64,000 bases of DNA from Ostrinia nubilalis (GCF_963855985.1 NC_087107.1:6696001-6760000), one strand, 5' to 3'. Numbered from the stretch's first letter, positions 46,251-58,911 are shown. The notes: a model not told the origin generated them from the sequence alone. Translations and numbers: made by a program.

Positions 46251-47922
46251 TTGTGTTTGTTTTCTTACAATACCTATCATGACTTCAAAAGTTCAAATGA
46301 ATCTCAATTTCGCACTCTACCTACACAGTCATCATCATCATCATCTCAGCCATAGGACGTTCACTGCTGAACATAAGCCTCCCCCAATGCTTTTCGTGTT
46401 GTGGAAAACCTACATAGTGTGGAAAATAAAAAATAAAAAGATTGTACCACTGTCTACTCTACCTTCCTAACCCAGTTTATGTATTGTAACTTATATTTGA
46501 TTTTGTTTAGAAACTGTCTTTCACCATATAAATCTATAGTTAAGTGCTAAAAGGAAAATCAACAAAATAAGCAAGCTGGTAAGGTAACTGTAGGGTAGGT
46601 ACTTAATTTTATCGCACCTACCGCCATTGTCAGGGTCCTGTCATGACAGAGCTTTTCTAACCACATGATTATGAAACAATTGAGTTTATAAGTTCGATAA
46701 GTACGACTCATAGCACGAGTGACACACACGATATTATTCAGCGACTGTCAATAAAATGGTGGTCATGCAATGTGTTGTTGTAACGGCGCCGGTTTACAGT
46801 TACTTTCGAGTATTGTTTAGAGGTAAGTAGGTACATAAAGTTAAAGACAACTAAAAATTTCCAAAGCCATAGTCTTCGGATAATAAGAGCTGAGGTATTA
46901 TAGTTAGTACTCAGATAAACATCATTCTTGAAAACATTGAAATAGGAATAAAAACTATCATGAAAAAAATGAGTTTTTCTAATTTGATATTTCTACAGGA
47001 AAGGGACGACGTAAATGTAAAGTTGTGTTACTTCAACTTCAAAAAAAACAATGATAAAAAGCGCATCATGTAGCTGCCTAGCTATGATTCAGTCTATTGA
47101 ATAAAAGAGATTTGTGGTCAACTCAGGAAAATAAACATTCCTTTTTAAGTCCCGCCCGACCTACCCAAACTATGAATATGGACTTTTTGATGAATTACCT
47201 AAGATGAGTAAAAAATTGAGCAGGGTACGTTTGAACACGACGAGTAAGTATGTTCACTAAGTTATGCGTCCGACTGTACCTTTGTGACTTTGTGAAATAA
47301 TACATCAAAAATTACCACCTAAGCATGTTTAGTTGACTCTACAAACTGGAGATGATTTTTAATCAAAATTTGCCGTCTCTCTACTAAGTTTCCTAAATTA
47401 TTTCGATAATCTTTATCTAAGATCTTAGACAATTTCAGCCTGTAAATCCATTTCCAATGTACCAAGGCTAGATACAGTTTTAATTCGGTAATTATATTCA
47501 CAGCATGCCCGCAGTTTGTCTCCCGGAGGAGGCTCAAGTTCGCTGCGGTGATCTTGGCTCAACACTAACGGAAGTGTGCACGCGGTTTGAATAACAACTA
47601 TAATTATTGCTTATAGATTTTAATGAAATTAGAGAATTTGCTTATTGAGTACCATAAGATATTATCTTATCAAGACCTACGTGTTTCAGAAAACGCAAGA
47701 AAAATCATTGTCAGGTAATGTCACACGAAAAATGAAAAGGAGCTAATAAGAACTTATACCAATTAAAGGAAAATGTAAAACTTACAGAAAGTTGCAGATG
47801 CTGACAGAGGATAAGTCGAAGTTGCTTCAACGACGAGAGAAAAACAGATTGCAGTTAGAGATTCTATCTTTCGTATTACTTTGTTTTAAGGGCAATTTTT
47901 TTTTAAATCTTATCTTTTTATC
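46251..47922. other. Non-coding downstream sequence
   Basis: Apart from the LINE tail at 46329 no feature was recognised. A GC-richer stretch at 47505-47590 contains part of an unsupported minus-strand frame. Confidence 0.4.
46329..46390 (-). repeat. LINE 3'-end relic with (ATC)n tail
   Basis: (ATC)5 followed by 'tcagccataggacgttcact' and 'gctgaacataagcctccccc' is the reversed 3' end of the same LINE family as 7448-7606. Only 60 bases are left. Confidence 0.65.
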
Positions 47923-48084
47923 AAATTAGGCGTTTTGAAACCGACGTTAGTCGTCCGTTTGCAGTACCGCACATGGAAAATTGTATGACGACAGCTATGG
48001 AATAAAAATAAAAATGTCAATAATCAAAAGTCGTGTGCAGTCTTGCAAACGCACAACTAACGTCCGTTTCAAAAGGCCTAATTT
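47923..48084. mobile_element. Palindromic MITE, 162 bp
   Basis: The left end AAATTAGGCGTTTTGAAACC then 'gacgttagt' pairs with 'actaacgtccgtttcaaaaggcctaattt' reversed at the right. Arms of about 45 bases, including GTTTGCA / TGCAAAC. Non-coding. Confidence 0.7.
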
Positions 48085-49667
48085 AAAAGCGCCCTAACTT
48101 TGCCATGACTTGAAGGAGGTTTGATTGGCTCGAACCTTATTATCCACATATCATTAAGATTCACGTAGGTGTTTCTTTACATAAAAAGTTACAGCTCGTG
48201 CATTAAAAAAGATACGTACTCTTCAGTCTTCGTATATGCTGGATTTATTTATTATTTATCCAATACAGAGTAACCGCAGCTATCACTCCGCTAATCTGAA
48301 CGAGCTGAGGTTAAATCGACCCGCTTGTTTGAGCTAATTAATTAAACCTCATGTTTGTTTTTAAAACAAAAGTAAGTAGAGTGCACGGGTGAGTGGTTTA
48401 AAGGATTAGGATTAATAGTTTAGATAGAGTGTTTTTATACATAGTACAACGTGGGTAATCCACTTGAATTTACATACTATTTTGTCCCACTTTTGGGACT
48501 ATAGTGTGTAAAATACTCATATTTAAGTTAACGATTGATGACGTTTTATAAGTTACTATTTAAATAGTCATAAAGAAACTTCCATTTAGGGGGACAGTTC
48601 TGCTCCTTAATTAGAATCATCTTCGTGTCCAACAGTGGAAACTCACGAAAATTACTAAGACTACTCCATTGTCGTTCGATGATTTAATTGTCGGCCCACG
48701 TACCGTACCTATCTACTACGAAATTGAAGCTACTATATCTACGAGTACTATGATTAACAAGTATTTTGAGCCCCAAAAATATGTCAAACGATTGTAATTC
48801 AGTTACTGCGAAATGTTGATAAAAAATAAAACGTATTTTATTTCTATTTCCCAAAATGAGACCATAATAATTGTAATTATTGCTTTATAATTATTTGTGC
48901 CCGATGTTCTGACTAAATAACTTTGAGTACTTAAACCATTTTGTCATTAGGCCAATCTATCACAGGTCAATTACATTTTGAAAGTAGGTAAAGTGTCGAG
49001 AACTCATTTCAGATGCCTCTCTTGTTTACCAGACAGTTGTCAACAGCAGTATTTAGTTCATAATTACCATAACTGGGTTACGATTCCAATCTCAAATCAT
49101 TTCACAGTTCCATCTAAATAAAGTGAGTCACCTCAACAAGTCTTTGTGTCTATTGTGATCGATGAGATTTGTGCGCGTGCGCTTCAAGCGGAAACTTTGT
49201 TCTTTCTGCGCCATTTTGAGTCTTAATACCTTGAAATACGGAGTTTATAGTAAGATGACTTCTTCCTTCCGTTAGCTCGCGCCAACCGGTCTCAAATGTC
49301 AATAGATCTGGATCAATAGAATTTGAGATCAAAGACTTGCATTGCAACATTAGGATTCGGTTTGAACAATGGTGTGGAATGTGAATAATTTGATGGGTAT
49401 CAATTTTATTTGACACGATTTTAATAAGGTGATGATAAGTCTGCTGTGGTGAAGTGGTTTTTTAAAAGTGGTTAAGGAGTTGAATCTTTGAAAGAGAAGA
49501 AATCAACCCCAAAATATCTTAGGCAAGTTTTTAACAAGTCTACCCCAAGGGCGTCCCCATAACTGTTTCAAGTTTCAACCAGAGAAATGCGACCCCAGAC
49601 CCTCTTAGGAAATCAAACCCAGTACCTTTTAGGCAGGAAGAAGTAACGAAACTAAGAAATAAGTCTA
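48085..49667. other. Non-coding sequence, nothing recognised
   Basis: A minus-strand frame at 49416-49150 (ending HAHKSHRSQ) is somewhat less AT-biased than its surroundings but has no donor or recognisable family. Not called. Confidence 0.35.
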
Positions 49668-49782
49668 ATGCCCGTTTCCACCATCAATCCCTAATTTTTA
49701 AGTTACCCCTATGGTCACACATCATTAATTTTGTTTTCATAGGGGTCACTTAAAATTAGGGATTGATGGTGAAAACGGGCAT
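49668..49782. mobile_element. Palindromic MITE, 115 bp
   Basis: ATGCCCGTTTCCACCATCAA followed by 'tccctaattttaagt' and ACCCCTATG pairs with the complement ending CGGGCAT at 49782. The arms cover nearly the whole element, leaving a loop of about 25 bases. Confidence 0.75.
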
Positions 49783-50761
49783 AACTCTCCTTTAGACCAC
49801 GGACAGAATAAACTTGTTTGCTTGTACGAGACGATTAATTATTATCAAAATGACGTGTTGTATAAAATATTTGACAGTTTGTATTATTCGTAAAATTCTA
49901 ATTAAATGATTCATTTTATGATTAATATAACCTTAAAAAACAAATTCGTCAAATAATTGACCCACAAAAATATCAAAATAAAGTTATTCAGGTCGATGAT
50001 AATTTATCCCAATTCTCTTAATTCGTTTTTAAGTTTTAAGAATTGATTTTAATTTGATAAAAAGTTTTGGTAATTTTCATAATATGTTTGTCGTTCGTTC
50101 GTTCGTTGTTTGCCGTTATGATGTCATCTTCTAATAACTAAAGGGTTACCTATCGACACTATCAGTAAAACTATGGCAACTAAGTTACTACCAACTTAAC
50201 TCGTAGTAGATTAGGTTATTAAACCAACTAAGTAAGTAGTTTGATAGCTATTTTTTGGAAGGATCCAATCGAGAAAGAGCGTTATTTTATTAAAATCAAC
50301 AGTTGGATGAAGCGTCGTTCTTCTTAGATTCAAAAAATGCACACAACGCCTTCGTATCCAATCATGCGTATCTTAATGGTAAAATAAGGCAACATAAACC
50401 ACTAATTCGTGTTACGTCCAAGACAGATCCTCGCAAAGCATGTTAACAATATACTTTGCACCATGGATGCTCTACAAAGTAGGTTTGAATGTCAAGGGTT
50501 AAGGTAAACGTTTGAAATTCGGCCGCTTTTCGCCGGAGTGCGCCGGCGTGATAGGTGAAGCGCCTTCGGTTCTGACACAGCTAATAAACTACAACAGACA
50601 AAATGTACTCAGTTGTAGCAATGGTTTAAATGAGAATTCAGTAATTGGTTTGTATTGTACCATCTATGTTTTGGAATGTGACTTCTCAACTATGTAGTGT
50701 GACTTTTTCATATTGTAAGAATCATGCAGATACCTATACACATTATTTTATGGAAGACATC
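49783..50761. other. Non-coding sequence
   Basis: Contains (CGTT)4 at 50091-50107 and a GC-richer patch at 50518-50570 ('ggccgcttttcgccggagtg'). No exon supported. Confidence 0.35.
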
Positions 50762-50773
50762 GTGTTTTAAAAT

Positions 50774-50942
50774 GGCACTGAGTCCACCATGGTCCAATGT
50801 ACTCGCGACGCCTCTAACCGTCAGAAATGGAAGCACATCGCCAAGAGAGCTACCCTCGGAGATAACATCACCCCACCATGTACGTCGTCAGCGCAACCAC
50901 GACCACTCTGACAAGAGTGCTCGACTAAGAAGAAGAAGAAGA
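50774..50942 (+). mobile_element. 5'-truncated LINE insertion with 12-bp target duplication
   Basis: GTGTTTTAAAAT flanks the insert exactly (50762-50773 and 50943-50954). The + strand encodes RDASNRQKWKHIAKRATLG and a stop near 50911, a typical C-terminus of a LINE endonuclease/reverse transcriptase ORF, followed by a short 3' part and an (AAG)n tail at 50928-50941. Confidence 0.8.
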
Positions 50943-50954
50943 GTGTTTTAAAAT

Positions 50955-51951
50955 ACTTTTTTATTTTGTGAAAATACTCCTATGGAAACCCTATAATCAA
51001 ATCACAGATTATGCTGCAGAACCTACCTTTACATAAACGATACCTTATGCATGTTATAGGACAAAATAGGAAATCATGCTAAAGAGAAAAAGTAGGATGG
51101 TAAACAGGGGTTCAAAGTTTCTAAAGATTATTCTCATTGTTTTTCTGCTCTCCTAGATTGTTTATGGTTGCCAAACGCTCTGGGGTTTTCCAAAACAATG
51201 CCCGAGTTTGTGCTCAGCCCGCATTTGGCAAGCGTGGATATCAGGTAATCCAAATTCCTATCATTGTCCAGATAGCTTGATTGATATAGATGGAGGTGTG
51301 TGCCTAGAGCCTAGGGTGCTATGCTACAGGATGATGTTATGTGTAACAAATTAGAAAATGAAAAGAAAAAAGTAGGTAGTTGTTTAATTTCTAAAGTCTC
51401 GTAAGAATAAACAAGGTCTATATTGAGGCTCTTTAGTCAACTCATCCTACTTCAAACTCATACCGTGGGATGAATTTACTCAAATTACTAAATCATTAAA
51501 ATTATTCTTTCTTAGTCAACTGATCCCACTTTAATTATTTGAAATTTAAGTAAGATAGAGTGCTGGTAGTATAGGTAGTAATGTTTGTAACTAGGTTTTT
51601 CTGCAGATTTTCTTTCATTCTCCATTGCTCAGAATATGAAGATTGAAGATCCCATTTTGTGTTAAGTGTGCATTCTTGGCAATTTTATTCATCGTGATAG
51701 TGATGAGTAATGTAATCCGCAGTATTTATTATACTTATACAAAGCATTCGAAAACATAGACCTAACCAGTTGTTATGACTAGTTTGCACACATTTGCATT
51801 GTGAATCCACATTAAAACAAGTTTCTAAAAATTAGAATTGAACACAGTTGACATTAATATCCTGAATATTTTGCAAACAAAAGTCTTGTTTGCATACCTA
51901 AGCTATAACTCTAGTATTCGAAAATATCTCGATTAAAGAAAGCCTTGTTTA
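50955..51951. other. Non-coding AT-rich sequence, nothing recognised
   Basis: No open frame, repeat or bounded element was seen here. Confidence 0.4.
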
Positions 51952-52120
51952 GCCTAGGCGCAGACCACCGACTTTTAGTTGGCCGATAGTTGGACCCGAT
52001 TTTAATTTGTATGAAGAATATACAAATCGGTGTAATGTGCGCACTTTCATACATCTCCATACTGATTAACAGCCCAACCCAACTATCAACCAATTAAAAG
52101 TTGGTGGTCTGCGCCAAGGC
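51952..52120. mobile_element. MITE with GCCTAGGCGCAGACCACC ends, 169 bp
   Basis: The left end GCCTAGGCGCAGACCACCGA and the right end, reversed, GCCTTGGCGCAGACCACCAA are inverted repeats, extended by ACTTTTAGTTGG and a pairing GATAGTTGG block. Sequence of the copy at 6222 is related. Confidence 0.8.
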
Positions 52121-52316
52121 AGACTTTTGTGTTTGTAGCAAGTCACAATTTTGCTAAGAAACACCTTGTTTAATACCAGCCCATAGGTACGATAAGTTAC
52201 GAGTATAATTATAAATTGGAAAGAGGTGCAGTACAGAAAACAGAATGTGAACAGATATGACAGTTTTGGGTTAGTCCCAACCACCCCGGTCATACCATAA
52301 TATTATGCTACTTTTT

Positions 52317-52346
52317 AACCGACTCATCAAAAAAGGAGGAGGTTCT
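52317..52346 (+). repeat. Fragment of the AACCGACT repeat
   Basis: AACCGACTCATCAAAAAAGG followed by 'aggaggttct' matches the left end of the element at 10211. The remaining part is not recognisable. Confidence 0.55.
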
Positions 52347-54789
52347 TTTCTGACAAGATAATTAAAATGATACTTGTAGGTATTAAGTATCTTAATCAAA
52401 TTGATGACAAAAACATGATGTATGAGATGATTATAATACATCGCTTAGCTGGTCATGGGACTCGTTTTTTGCTATTCGCGATTTCTCTGATATCTCCAAG
52501 AGTAGGTGAAGATCGAAAGTCAGACTGGCCCTAGTATCTATTTGTTTATCAACAACTTACTGGACTCATGTTGCTGATAGGAGAACTGGCAACTTTTCAA
52601 AGAGGGTTACGATTATGTAAAATAGTCATATAAGTATTTTCTGCAAATAGGCTTTTTTTATAAAAGCGCTTTTACAGGTCCCAGTAAGTATTATTTGAAC
52701 CCTACCAATGCTACTTACCAGTGCTGAGAAGCAGCAGCGCAAGAAACCAGTTATCATAAGACTCAAGATTGATAGATTGAAATCTAGTATTTTTCGTTTT
52801 CCTGAAGTTCGAGGAATTGATTTCATCAAAATCATTTGAAAAGTTTTTACGAGAAGTAACAAACATCCATCTGGCGGATACTTATTTAGGACTTTACTTT
52901 ATGTGTTATAAATTACAGCTACTTTTCGAACTACCATTTCGGTACTTTCTACAAAGTATCCAGTAACGGTCGATCCTAAAAATATCTTTTACCGATATTT
53001 AATATTTTTATCTGCGGTCTTAAACCTGGTCCTTAAAACAGGATTGCTGGCACTAAAAGCGATGTTCGTATAAAATTTAACAAGCCTCTTAAGGATTTTC
53101 AATTACCCGAATTCTGACATCGGGTCAGGCCGTGAGGAGATTAAAATGGATCGCAAGACATTCGCAATCGCAACGGGACAATTTTAACGCACTGATAAAT
53201 TAAAGCCATGTTTTGGATACATTACTTGTTTTCGTAAAGTTTTTAACATTACATAAAAACATGAAACACGGTAGTAAGAACGAGGTAGGCATTAATTTTT
53301 TAATTTTTTTTACTAGTGTAAAGTTTAGGAAAGTGTTCATCGACATCAAGTGTGAAAATGAAGCTTATAAAATAGACTGAACTTTTGGAAGCAGTTTGAA
53401 TTATTTTTAATTTTTGTTTTATCATTTTTTACAGCAGTTAGGTATATGAGGTTGAGTTATGATCATCATTATCATTATTTCCTTCTACCCACAGGGCGGT
53501 GGAGTTAATAAACTGTCAAATAGAGGCGATTCTATTTGCTCACAACATCTGGGCTTTTTAATAATTTATTAAAGGTTTTTAAATATTTTTAAAATAACTT
53601 GAAAAATATTTATATCGAGAGGCGACTCTTAAAGCCAGATTTTTTTTCATAATTTATTATAGGTTAGTTGCAGTTTAGTGCCGACATTACATTTCCATGG
53701 CTTATTATTTTTTTGTATTAATTAGGGAAACACCATATTTTATTGTGTTGCTTGGGCAGAACGTTGATTTTTATTTTAACTCCGAAAAAAGTCTTGACTT
53801 TTTATCGTAATTAATCGATACACATTACATTCTTTGCGATTGGATAATGAGTGCTCAAGTGATATTGGGCGGCGATTTGGGCCGGATCCCTGCATACTGG
53901 TTTCCGGACCGTTGGTCGACCCGCTCCCATTGTTTGATACATTGCACTTTTCGTTTGTCTGATTGTGCACCATCATCGATCATGTACAGGCTGATGAATT
54001 TTTGTGATAGCTTGATATGATACAGGCAATCTATTAAATAAAAAGTTCTGATTCAGTAAAAATTAGGTGCATTGTAATATTGGAAAAATTTTATCGACAG
54101 ATTTTTTGAAGTATTGAAGTAATTTTGGGTGGCTGGCTAGGATAATTTCAGGTTGGGTTAAAAAAATTGTTAAGTCATAAACCTAATACTCAGAAAAATA
54201 CCATTTTAACAGATCAAGGAAATAAGTACAGACAGCAATCAGGCTTTATTTTTATCGTTGCAAAGCCGTCAATATTATCAATAGACAAAGATACCACAGT
54301 CTGTGGATCTCGGGAGCATCAGCTGGGGCTTGCTTATGCGCTATACTTAGTAGACTGATTTTACAGCAAAGAACTTCAACTATCGTGCGTAACACAGATT
54401 ACCACATTGATAATTATTTATAACAATAGATATGCAACAAACGTTATTATTGTAATAAGTAGGTAAATCATTGCAGGACTTGATGTATTGCAGTAAAATT
54501 TTACAATGTAAATCAAGTATTCTGTTCAACGTAACAGAAGGTAGGTACTTTATTCCTAAGTGTTGGTAGTAGGGAGATGTCAGCTGTTGTCAGTTATCAG
54601 CTGAAAGTGCAATTAAAAATTGAATTTTCAGTATTTAAAAAGTATTATTCCATTCGAAGAAAAAAAAAACTGTGGTTATGATCCAATATTGTCAAGGAAA
54701 AAGTATTCAGAAACCCTACCAATTTGTATTCTACTCAGCCTGGGCGTAAAAAATCAAAGATAAATCACAAACAGGGAAAACGAAGCACC
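52347..54789. other. Non-coding sequence with one possible exon-like patch
   Basis: Mostly AT-rich without features. 53830-53990 is GC-richer with open frames on both strands (see findings). A repeat shared with 58843 lies at 53575-53648. Confidence 0.35.
53575..53648 (-). repeat. Repeat pair, copy 1 ('gagaggcgactcttaa')
   Basis: Reversed, it reads 'aaaaaaatctggctttaaga' then GTCGCCTCTCGATATAAATA, matching 58843-58911 in the opposite orientation over about 60 bases. Family unknown. Confidence 0.5.
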
Positions 54790-54871
54790 CTGTTCGTACC
54801 GGCGCGAGCGCATATAACGCGGTGCAACGGCGCCGGCGCACCAATCGCACGCAGCTACCCGCGCCAGACAC
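54790..54871 (+). promoter_or_regulatory. GC island with E-box and a splice-donor-like end
   Basis: About 80 bases of very GC-rich DNA ('ggcgcgagcgcatataacgc', 'ggcgccggcgcaccaatcgc') in AT-rich surroundings, ending CAGACAC before GTGAGT at 54872. This is the look of a promoter plus a non-coding first exon of a + strand gene beyond the window. CACGTG (54869-54874) is an E-box. Only compositional evidence. Confidence 0.25.
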
Positions 54872-56359
54872 GTGAGTACACATTTTTTTGTATGCACGCG
54901 ACTTTTGCCGGTTGACAGTGTTTGAAAATAAAGGTTTAAAAAAACAAGTGACATTTCTGATGAAAAAACGGTGATAGCAAATATCAAAAGTAAAAAAAAT
55001 AATTGTTTTAATGTGAACTTGTAGCAATTGTGAATTTCAGTGACTTTCTAATTTTTAATTAATTTTGTGAAAATTATTTCGTAGCTTAACAAAGTTTTGG
55101 CTAATATTTTTAATAATTGACAAAATGTGTTATGTGATTTTCACTTCAAATTAACTGGTCATTCAGGTAATTTTAAGAAAATTTTTACAAGCAAGTCAAT
55201 TTAAAATACTTAAAAATTAAAATTATAGACTTAAATTTTAATGTGTTACAAAATTTATTGATAGATCTAGTGTTGTAATAAAGGAATGTTTTCTGTTATT
55301 ATAAAATAAAATAAATAATAATCAATCGTCATTAGAAATTAATTAGTTGCTCCTCGCACATAAACAAAATAAGAAATAAAATAAACGTTAGTGTTCGGCT
55401 ACAAAATAATTGTAATTATGCGATGCACTAATTTATTTATTGCGTTAATTAAGAACATTTGTTTTAATAACTAACGATAAATTGTTTATAAAACAACGCA
55501 TTACAACGTACACTCGACTCGTAAAATTTGTTGTTTTATTAATTCTTACCGTTGAAAAAAACTACTTGTGTTTCAATTGGTTAGCGGGAATACGCTTTTC
55601 CTTACCTATTAATCTTTTTGTAAAAAACTGAATACTGATTCTGTACTGTCATGTGCGTAAGATTCATAAATATCCATGCGGATTAGTGATTATGACGACT
55701 GAAGCCCGTACTATTATGAAACAACGCTAGTACGAAGTTACCTGAAGAAATGTAAAACTCTACCATTCATAGACTTGATTTATATGCTTGAGCTTGAATT
55801 TAGTTGTGAGCGTATTATTGCAGTAAGTATAAGTACAAGTACTCTTGCTTGACGCTGACACTTTAATGTTGATAATTGATAAATGTTTAATGATGCATTT
55901 CGGCAATGAAACATTTTTTATTTTACTAGTTTTTTGATTCGGTACTCATTATCGCCTTTTCTATAATTAACATCGCTCTTTTGATTTAAAGACCTCTCCG
56001 AGAGACCGTTTTAACGTTAAGATTAGAACAACTTTATCCACGTTTTTTTATCTATCCATCCTCTTCAATGTTAATAGTGACAAATACAGAATATAGATCA
56101 GAAAATATGCATCCGTTGTGTTGGCCCTACATCAGTGTTCATTAATTGCATATTTGCATAGCATGTCTCATACACACGCTTCAATCACGATACTACAGGG
56201 AAACAAGTTCGTCATGAGCATGGGCACCTTAAGAAGATATCGGAAAGATGATACAGGATGAGTTTGTTTTAACACTTTGATGATTCATTTTTTTCAACCT
56301 GTATACTTACTTAGGTCGCTTTTCTACCGTAACATTACAACACATTTATGGAGATAACT
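54872..56359. other. Non-coding, very AT-rich sequence
   Basis: Only short AT-driven frames; no bounded repeat was recognised. Confidence 0.4.
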
Positions 56360-56360
56360 A

Positions 56361-56400
56361 TTTTTTTTTTTTTTTTTTTTATGTGATAGGAGGCAAACAA
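56361..56400 (-). repeat. Retroelement 3' end with poly(A) (T20 on + strand)
   Basis: A run of 20 T followed by ATGTGATAGGAGGCAAAC is the reversed 3' end of a common lepidopteran poly(A)-tailed retroelement. The rest of the element cannot be followed. Confidence 0.55.
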
Positions 56401-58259
56401 CTCAAACATTGTTCCAGTTTTACTTGCTATAAATAATGCGCTGGATTACAGCACATGACATAAATGTCGGCAGGAACGTAATTTATACTGAATCTTAATC
56501 AAAATAAGTTATGATACCTTTGTATTTATTGAGGCTTCAAGGAGTTAATAACTGTTTAGTGCTTTCACTAATCTATAAAACAAAAACAAAAGTAAAGCCG
56601 TGTGTTTTATCTTCACGGTGTGACGGATCGCTGAATTTAAATTCTAAATATTTTGCGACCCATGGCTTTTAATTTTCTATTTTTTTAGGCAAGGATATTA
56701 AGTAGTTAAATATTGGGAACAGTTCTTGTAAATGACAAAGTGGCTCTTATTAATTTATAATCTAGTATAGGTTTTTCTCTGTAGAGGTATGAAGTGATGC
56801 AAAATCAGGCGGTGTTTTTACAATATACAATCATAGCTATCGCGGAAAAGTAGAGAATGTGTGAGTGGAGTGACACATTTCCTTTAGATGGACTGAAAAC
56901 AGTAATATTCCTAGAATGAACTAGTGAAGTGTTGTAATAGGTTGTTATCTTGATTATCATTGCGATTTATGAGTCTTATCCGAGAATCTTTTGAAACTAC
57001 TGTCTCCTAGATAATATCCTCTAGTGAAAGTCAAATATTATTAACGTTTTTGCATAGTTTGTTGACTTTCGGTTTTCAAAACTAGTTTATGTATAAATAC
57101 AATCTAATAAGCATAACTAGCATTTAAATTATAAAGAGTCTACCTAACTGGTTTTGATTTTATGTCTCGTGATATTTTAATCTTTTAAGTAAGTACATAG
57201 TAATTCTAGGAACGTAATGTGCATACGTTATTCACTTGTATAAGTGGTACTATTAAAATATTGTCATAGTACTATGATAATAAGATAAAGTTAATTAATC
57301 TACGTCAATAATTATCAGTTGGTAAAGTATTCTAATTGAGTACCTACTTATGAATGGAAACGTAATTTTCACAGAATTTTCTTGGATATAAAATATGAAA
57401 TGATAAGCTTTATCTAATGCTCGTAATAATTTTACATTTTCCTGTATCGTAACAACGATTATCTTAAGCCTTCTTGTCACTAATTTTATCATCATCATTA
57501 GATCATTTAGTTTTCACTGCAGTAGGATGACCCCAATTTACCAGAAAGATTAAGCCAGTAATTTATCACTGTTAAATTAATTTGGTAGAGCTAACTTGAA
57601 CACTCTGTATATTCAAGCAAACAATTTATAACAGGAATGTCATTCCCAAATGCTTAGTTCTTGATGTTTATGTTTATGCCGCTGTATTGGATAACATTGA
57701 AAGTGATCCGGTACGTCACTCCAGTTCCGACTCACGCCTGGCTGGTTAATGCAGTCAGATGCACAGGTATGTCTGTTATGATGATGAACGATGAATCTTA
57801 TTGACTGGTAATAAAGATCAGTGTCTGTGAAAAGTAGATATTCTGTGCAGTTGCCTGTAAAATTGCGTGTTACGTTCATAGGTGCATAGGCCGTGTCATC
57901 TCAGAGAAAACTGGTGATTAGTGTAATTACTAATTACTTTAGCTCAATTAAGTTGTCGATACGTTTGTTTTGTGTTTTTTTTTTAACTGTAAAGCAGTTA
58001 ACGAAAAATTAAAAAATAATTGCCAGTTTTACGACAAAATAATTACAGGTGGTCATGATAATGGATAATTTATAACATGATTAATTTTGTTTAATTAGCT
58101 TTTGTTTTATATTGATTGTCCTATCACTGGATAAATTAAAAATCTAAATATAACAAACCCGTGAAGCCCTTAGTTATCTTATAAAAACTATACTGGACTC
58201 TATAGTTACTTAACAATAATAAAACTAGCATATTCCTGCAAAAGCTAACACATTTTTAC
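56401..58259. other. Non-coding sequence, nothing recognised
   Basis: Short frames on the minus strand at 57295-57879 have no support. Confidence 0.4.
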
Positions 58260-58384
58260 ATCATCATCATCATCAACAGCCCTTTACCTACTTTACAGTC
58301 CACTGCTGGACTATGAGCCTCCTCCACTATAGTGGAGGGTTTTGCCATAATCCCCACGCTTGGCAGGCGAGTTGGAGATCGCAG
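58260..58384 (-). mobile_element. LINE 3'-end relic, another family
   Basis: (ATC)5 then 'cagtccactgctggactatg' and 'agcctcctccactatagtgg' is the reversed 3' end of a LINE with the 'ccaagcgtggggattatggc' motif. Same tail type as 46329 but different sequence. Confidence 0.6.
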
Positions 58385-58516
58385 TTTAAGGGTGGGTTGC
58401 ATTGCATCATTTTACTTTAAATTTGACAAACGTCAAAAATCTGTCAAACTCCATACAAAAAGCACCGGTTATCGTCATAGTAACCGTTAAAGTTAGGTGG
58501 TGCAACTCAGCCTAAA
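58385..58516. mobile_element. MITE with TTTAAGGGTGGGTTGCA ends, 132 bp
   Basis: The left end TTTAAGGGTGGGTTGCATTG pairs with the right end, which reversed reads TTTAGGCTGAGTTGCACCAC. Inside, 'tttgacaaacgtcaaaaatc' forms a smaller palindrome. It directly abuts the LINE tail on its left. Confidence 0.6.
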
Positions 58517-58589
58517 AGATTGTCATTTTTACATACTTGATGACTAACAAAGAAATACAATCCCATTTTCCTGGCTTCGTGTGAGGCAG

Positions 58590-58740
58590 TCAATAGGCTT
58601 CCAGCCACTCCGGAGTCACCCGCGTTTAGCATGCTGCACGCGTGTGCCGCGCTTGCGCATGCTATGCGGTCTTTAAGTATAGTTGTAACCGTGACACCGC
58701 CCGTCACGGCTCAGTGGTCACTAAACGCGATTAATTGAAA
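58590..58740. promoter_or_regulatory. GC-rich patch with CCGTGAC palindrome
   Basis: GC-rich with CpGs and alternating GC ('catgctgcacgcgtgtgccg'), and a 7-bp inverted repeat CCGTGAC..GTCACGG at 58689-58709. Could be a promoter or a minus-strand exon; not decided. Confidence 0.2.
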
Positions 58741-58842
58741 ACATTAGTGGTTATTACTTTTTTTAAAATGTTTTTCATAATGGTGAACACTTTTTGACGT
58801 TCTGTTTCTAATAAATCGTGTAAAACTGAGAAAAGGTTTAGG

Positions 58843-58911
58843 TTTTTTTTTTTTTTTCTGGGATTAAGACTCGCCTCTCGATCTAAATATTTTTAAAATA
58901 TTTTAAAAAAA
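58843..58911 (+). repeat. Repeat pair, copy 2, with T16 run
   Basis: Matches the reverse of 53575-53648: 'ctgggattaagactcgcctc' then TCGATCTAAATATTTTTAAAA. A poly-T run opens it. Confidence 0.5.

Noticed and set aside
49150..49416. 88-codon minus-strand frame
   Set aside because: Slightly better composition than chance but no splice signals, and the N-terminal half is AT-driven.
58507..58707. Minus-strand frame ending before GTATGT
   Set aside because: It has no ATG at the start and no clear acceptor; the GC-rich patch is noted only as a possible regulatory region.
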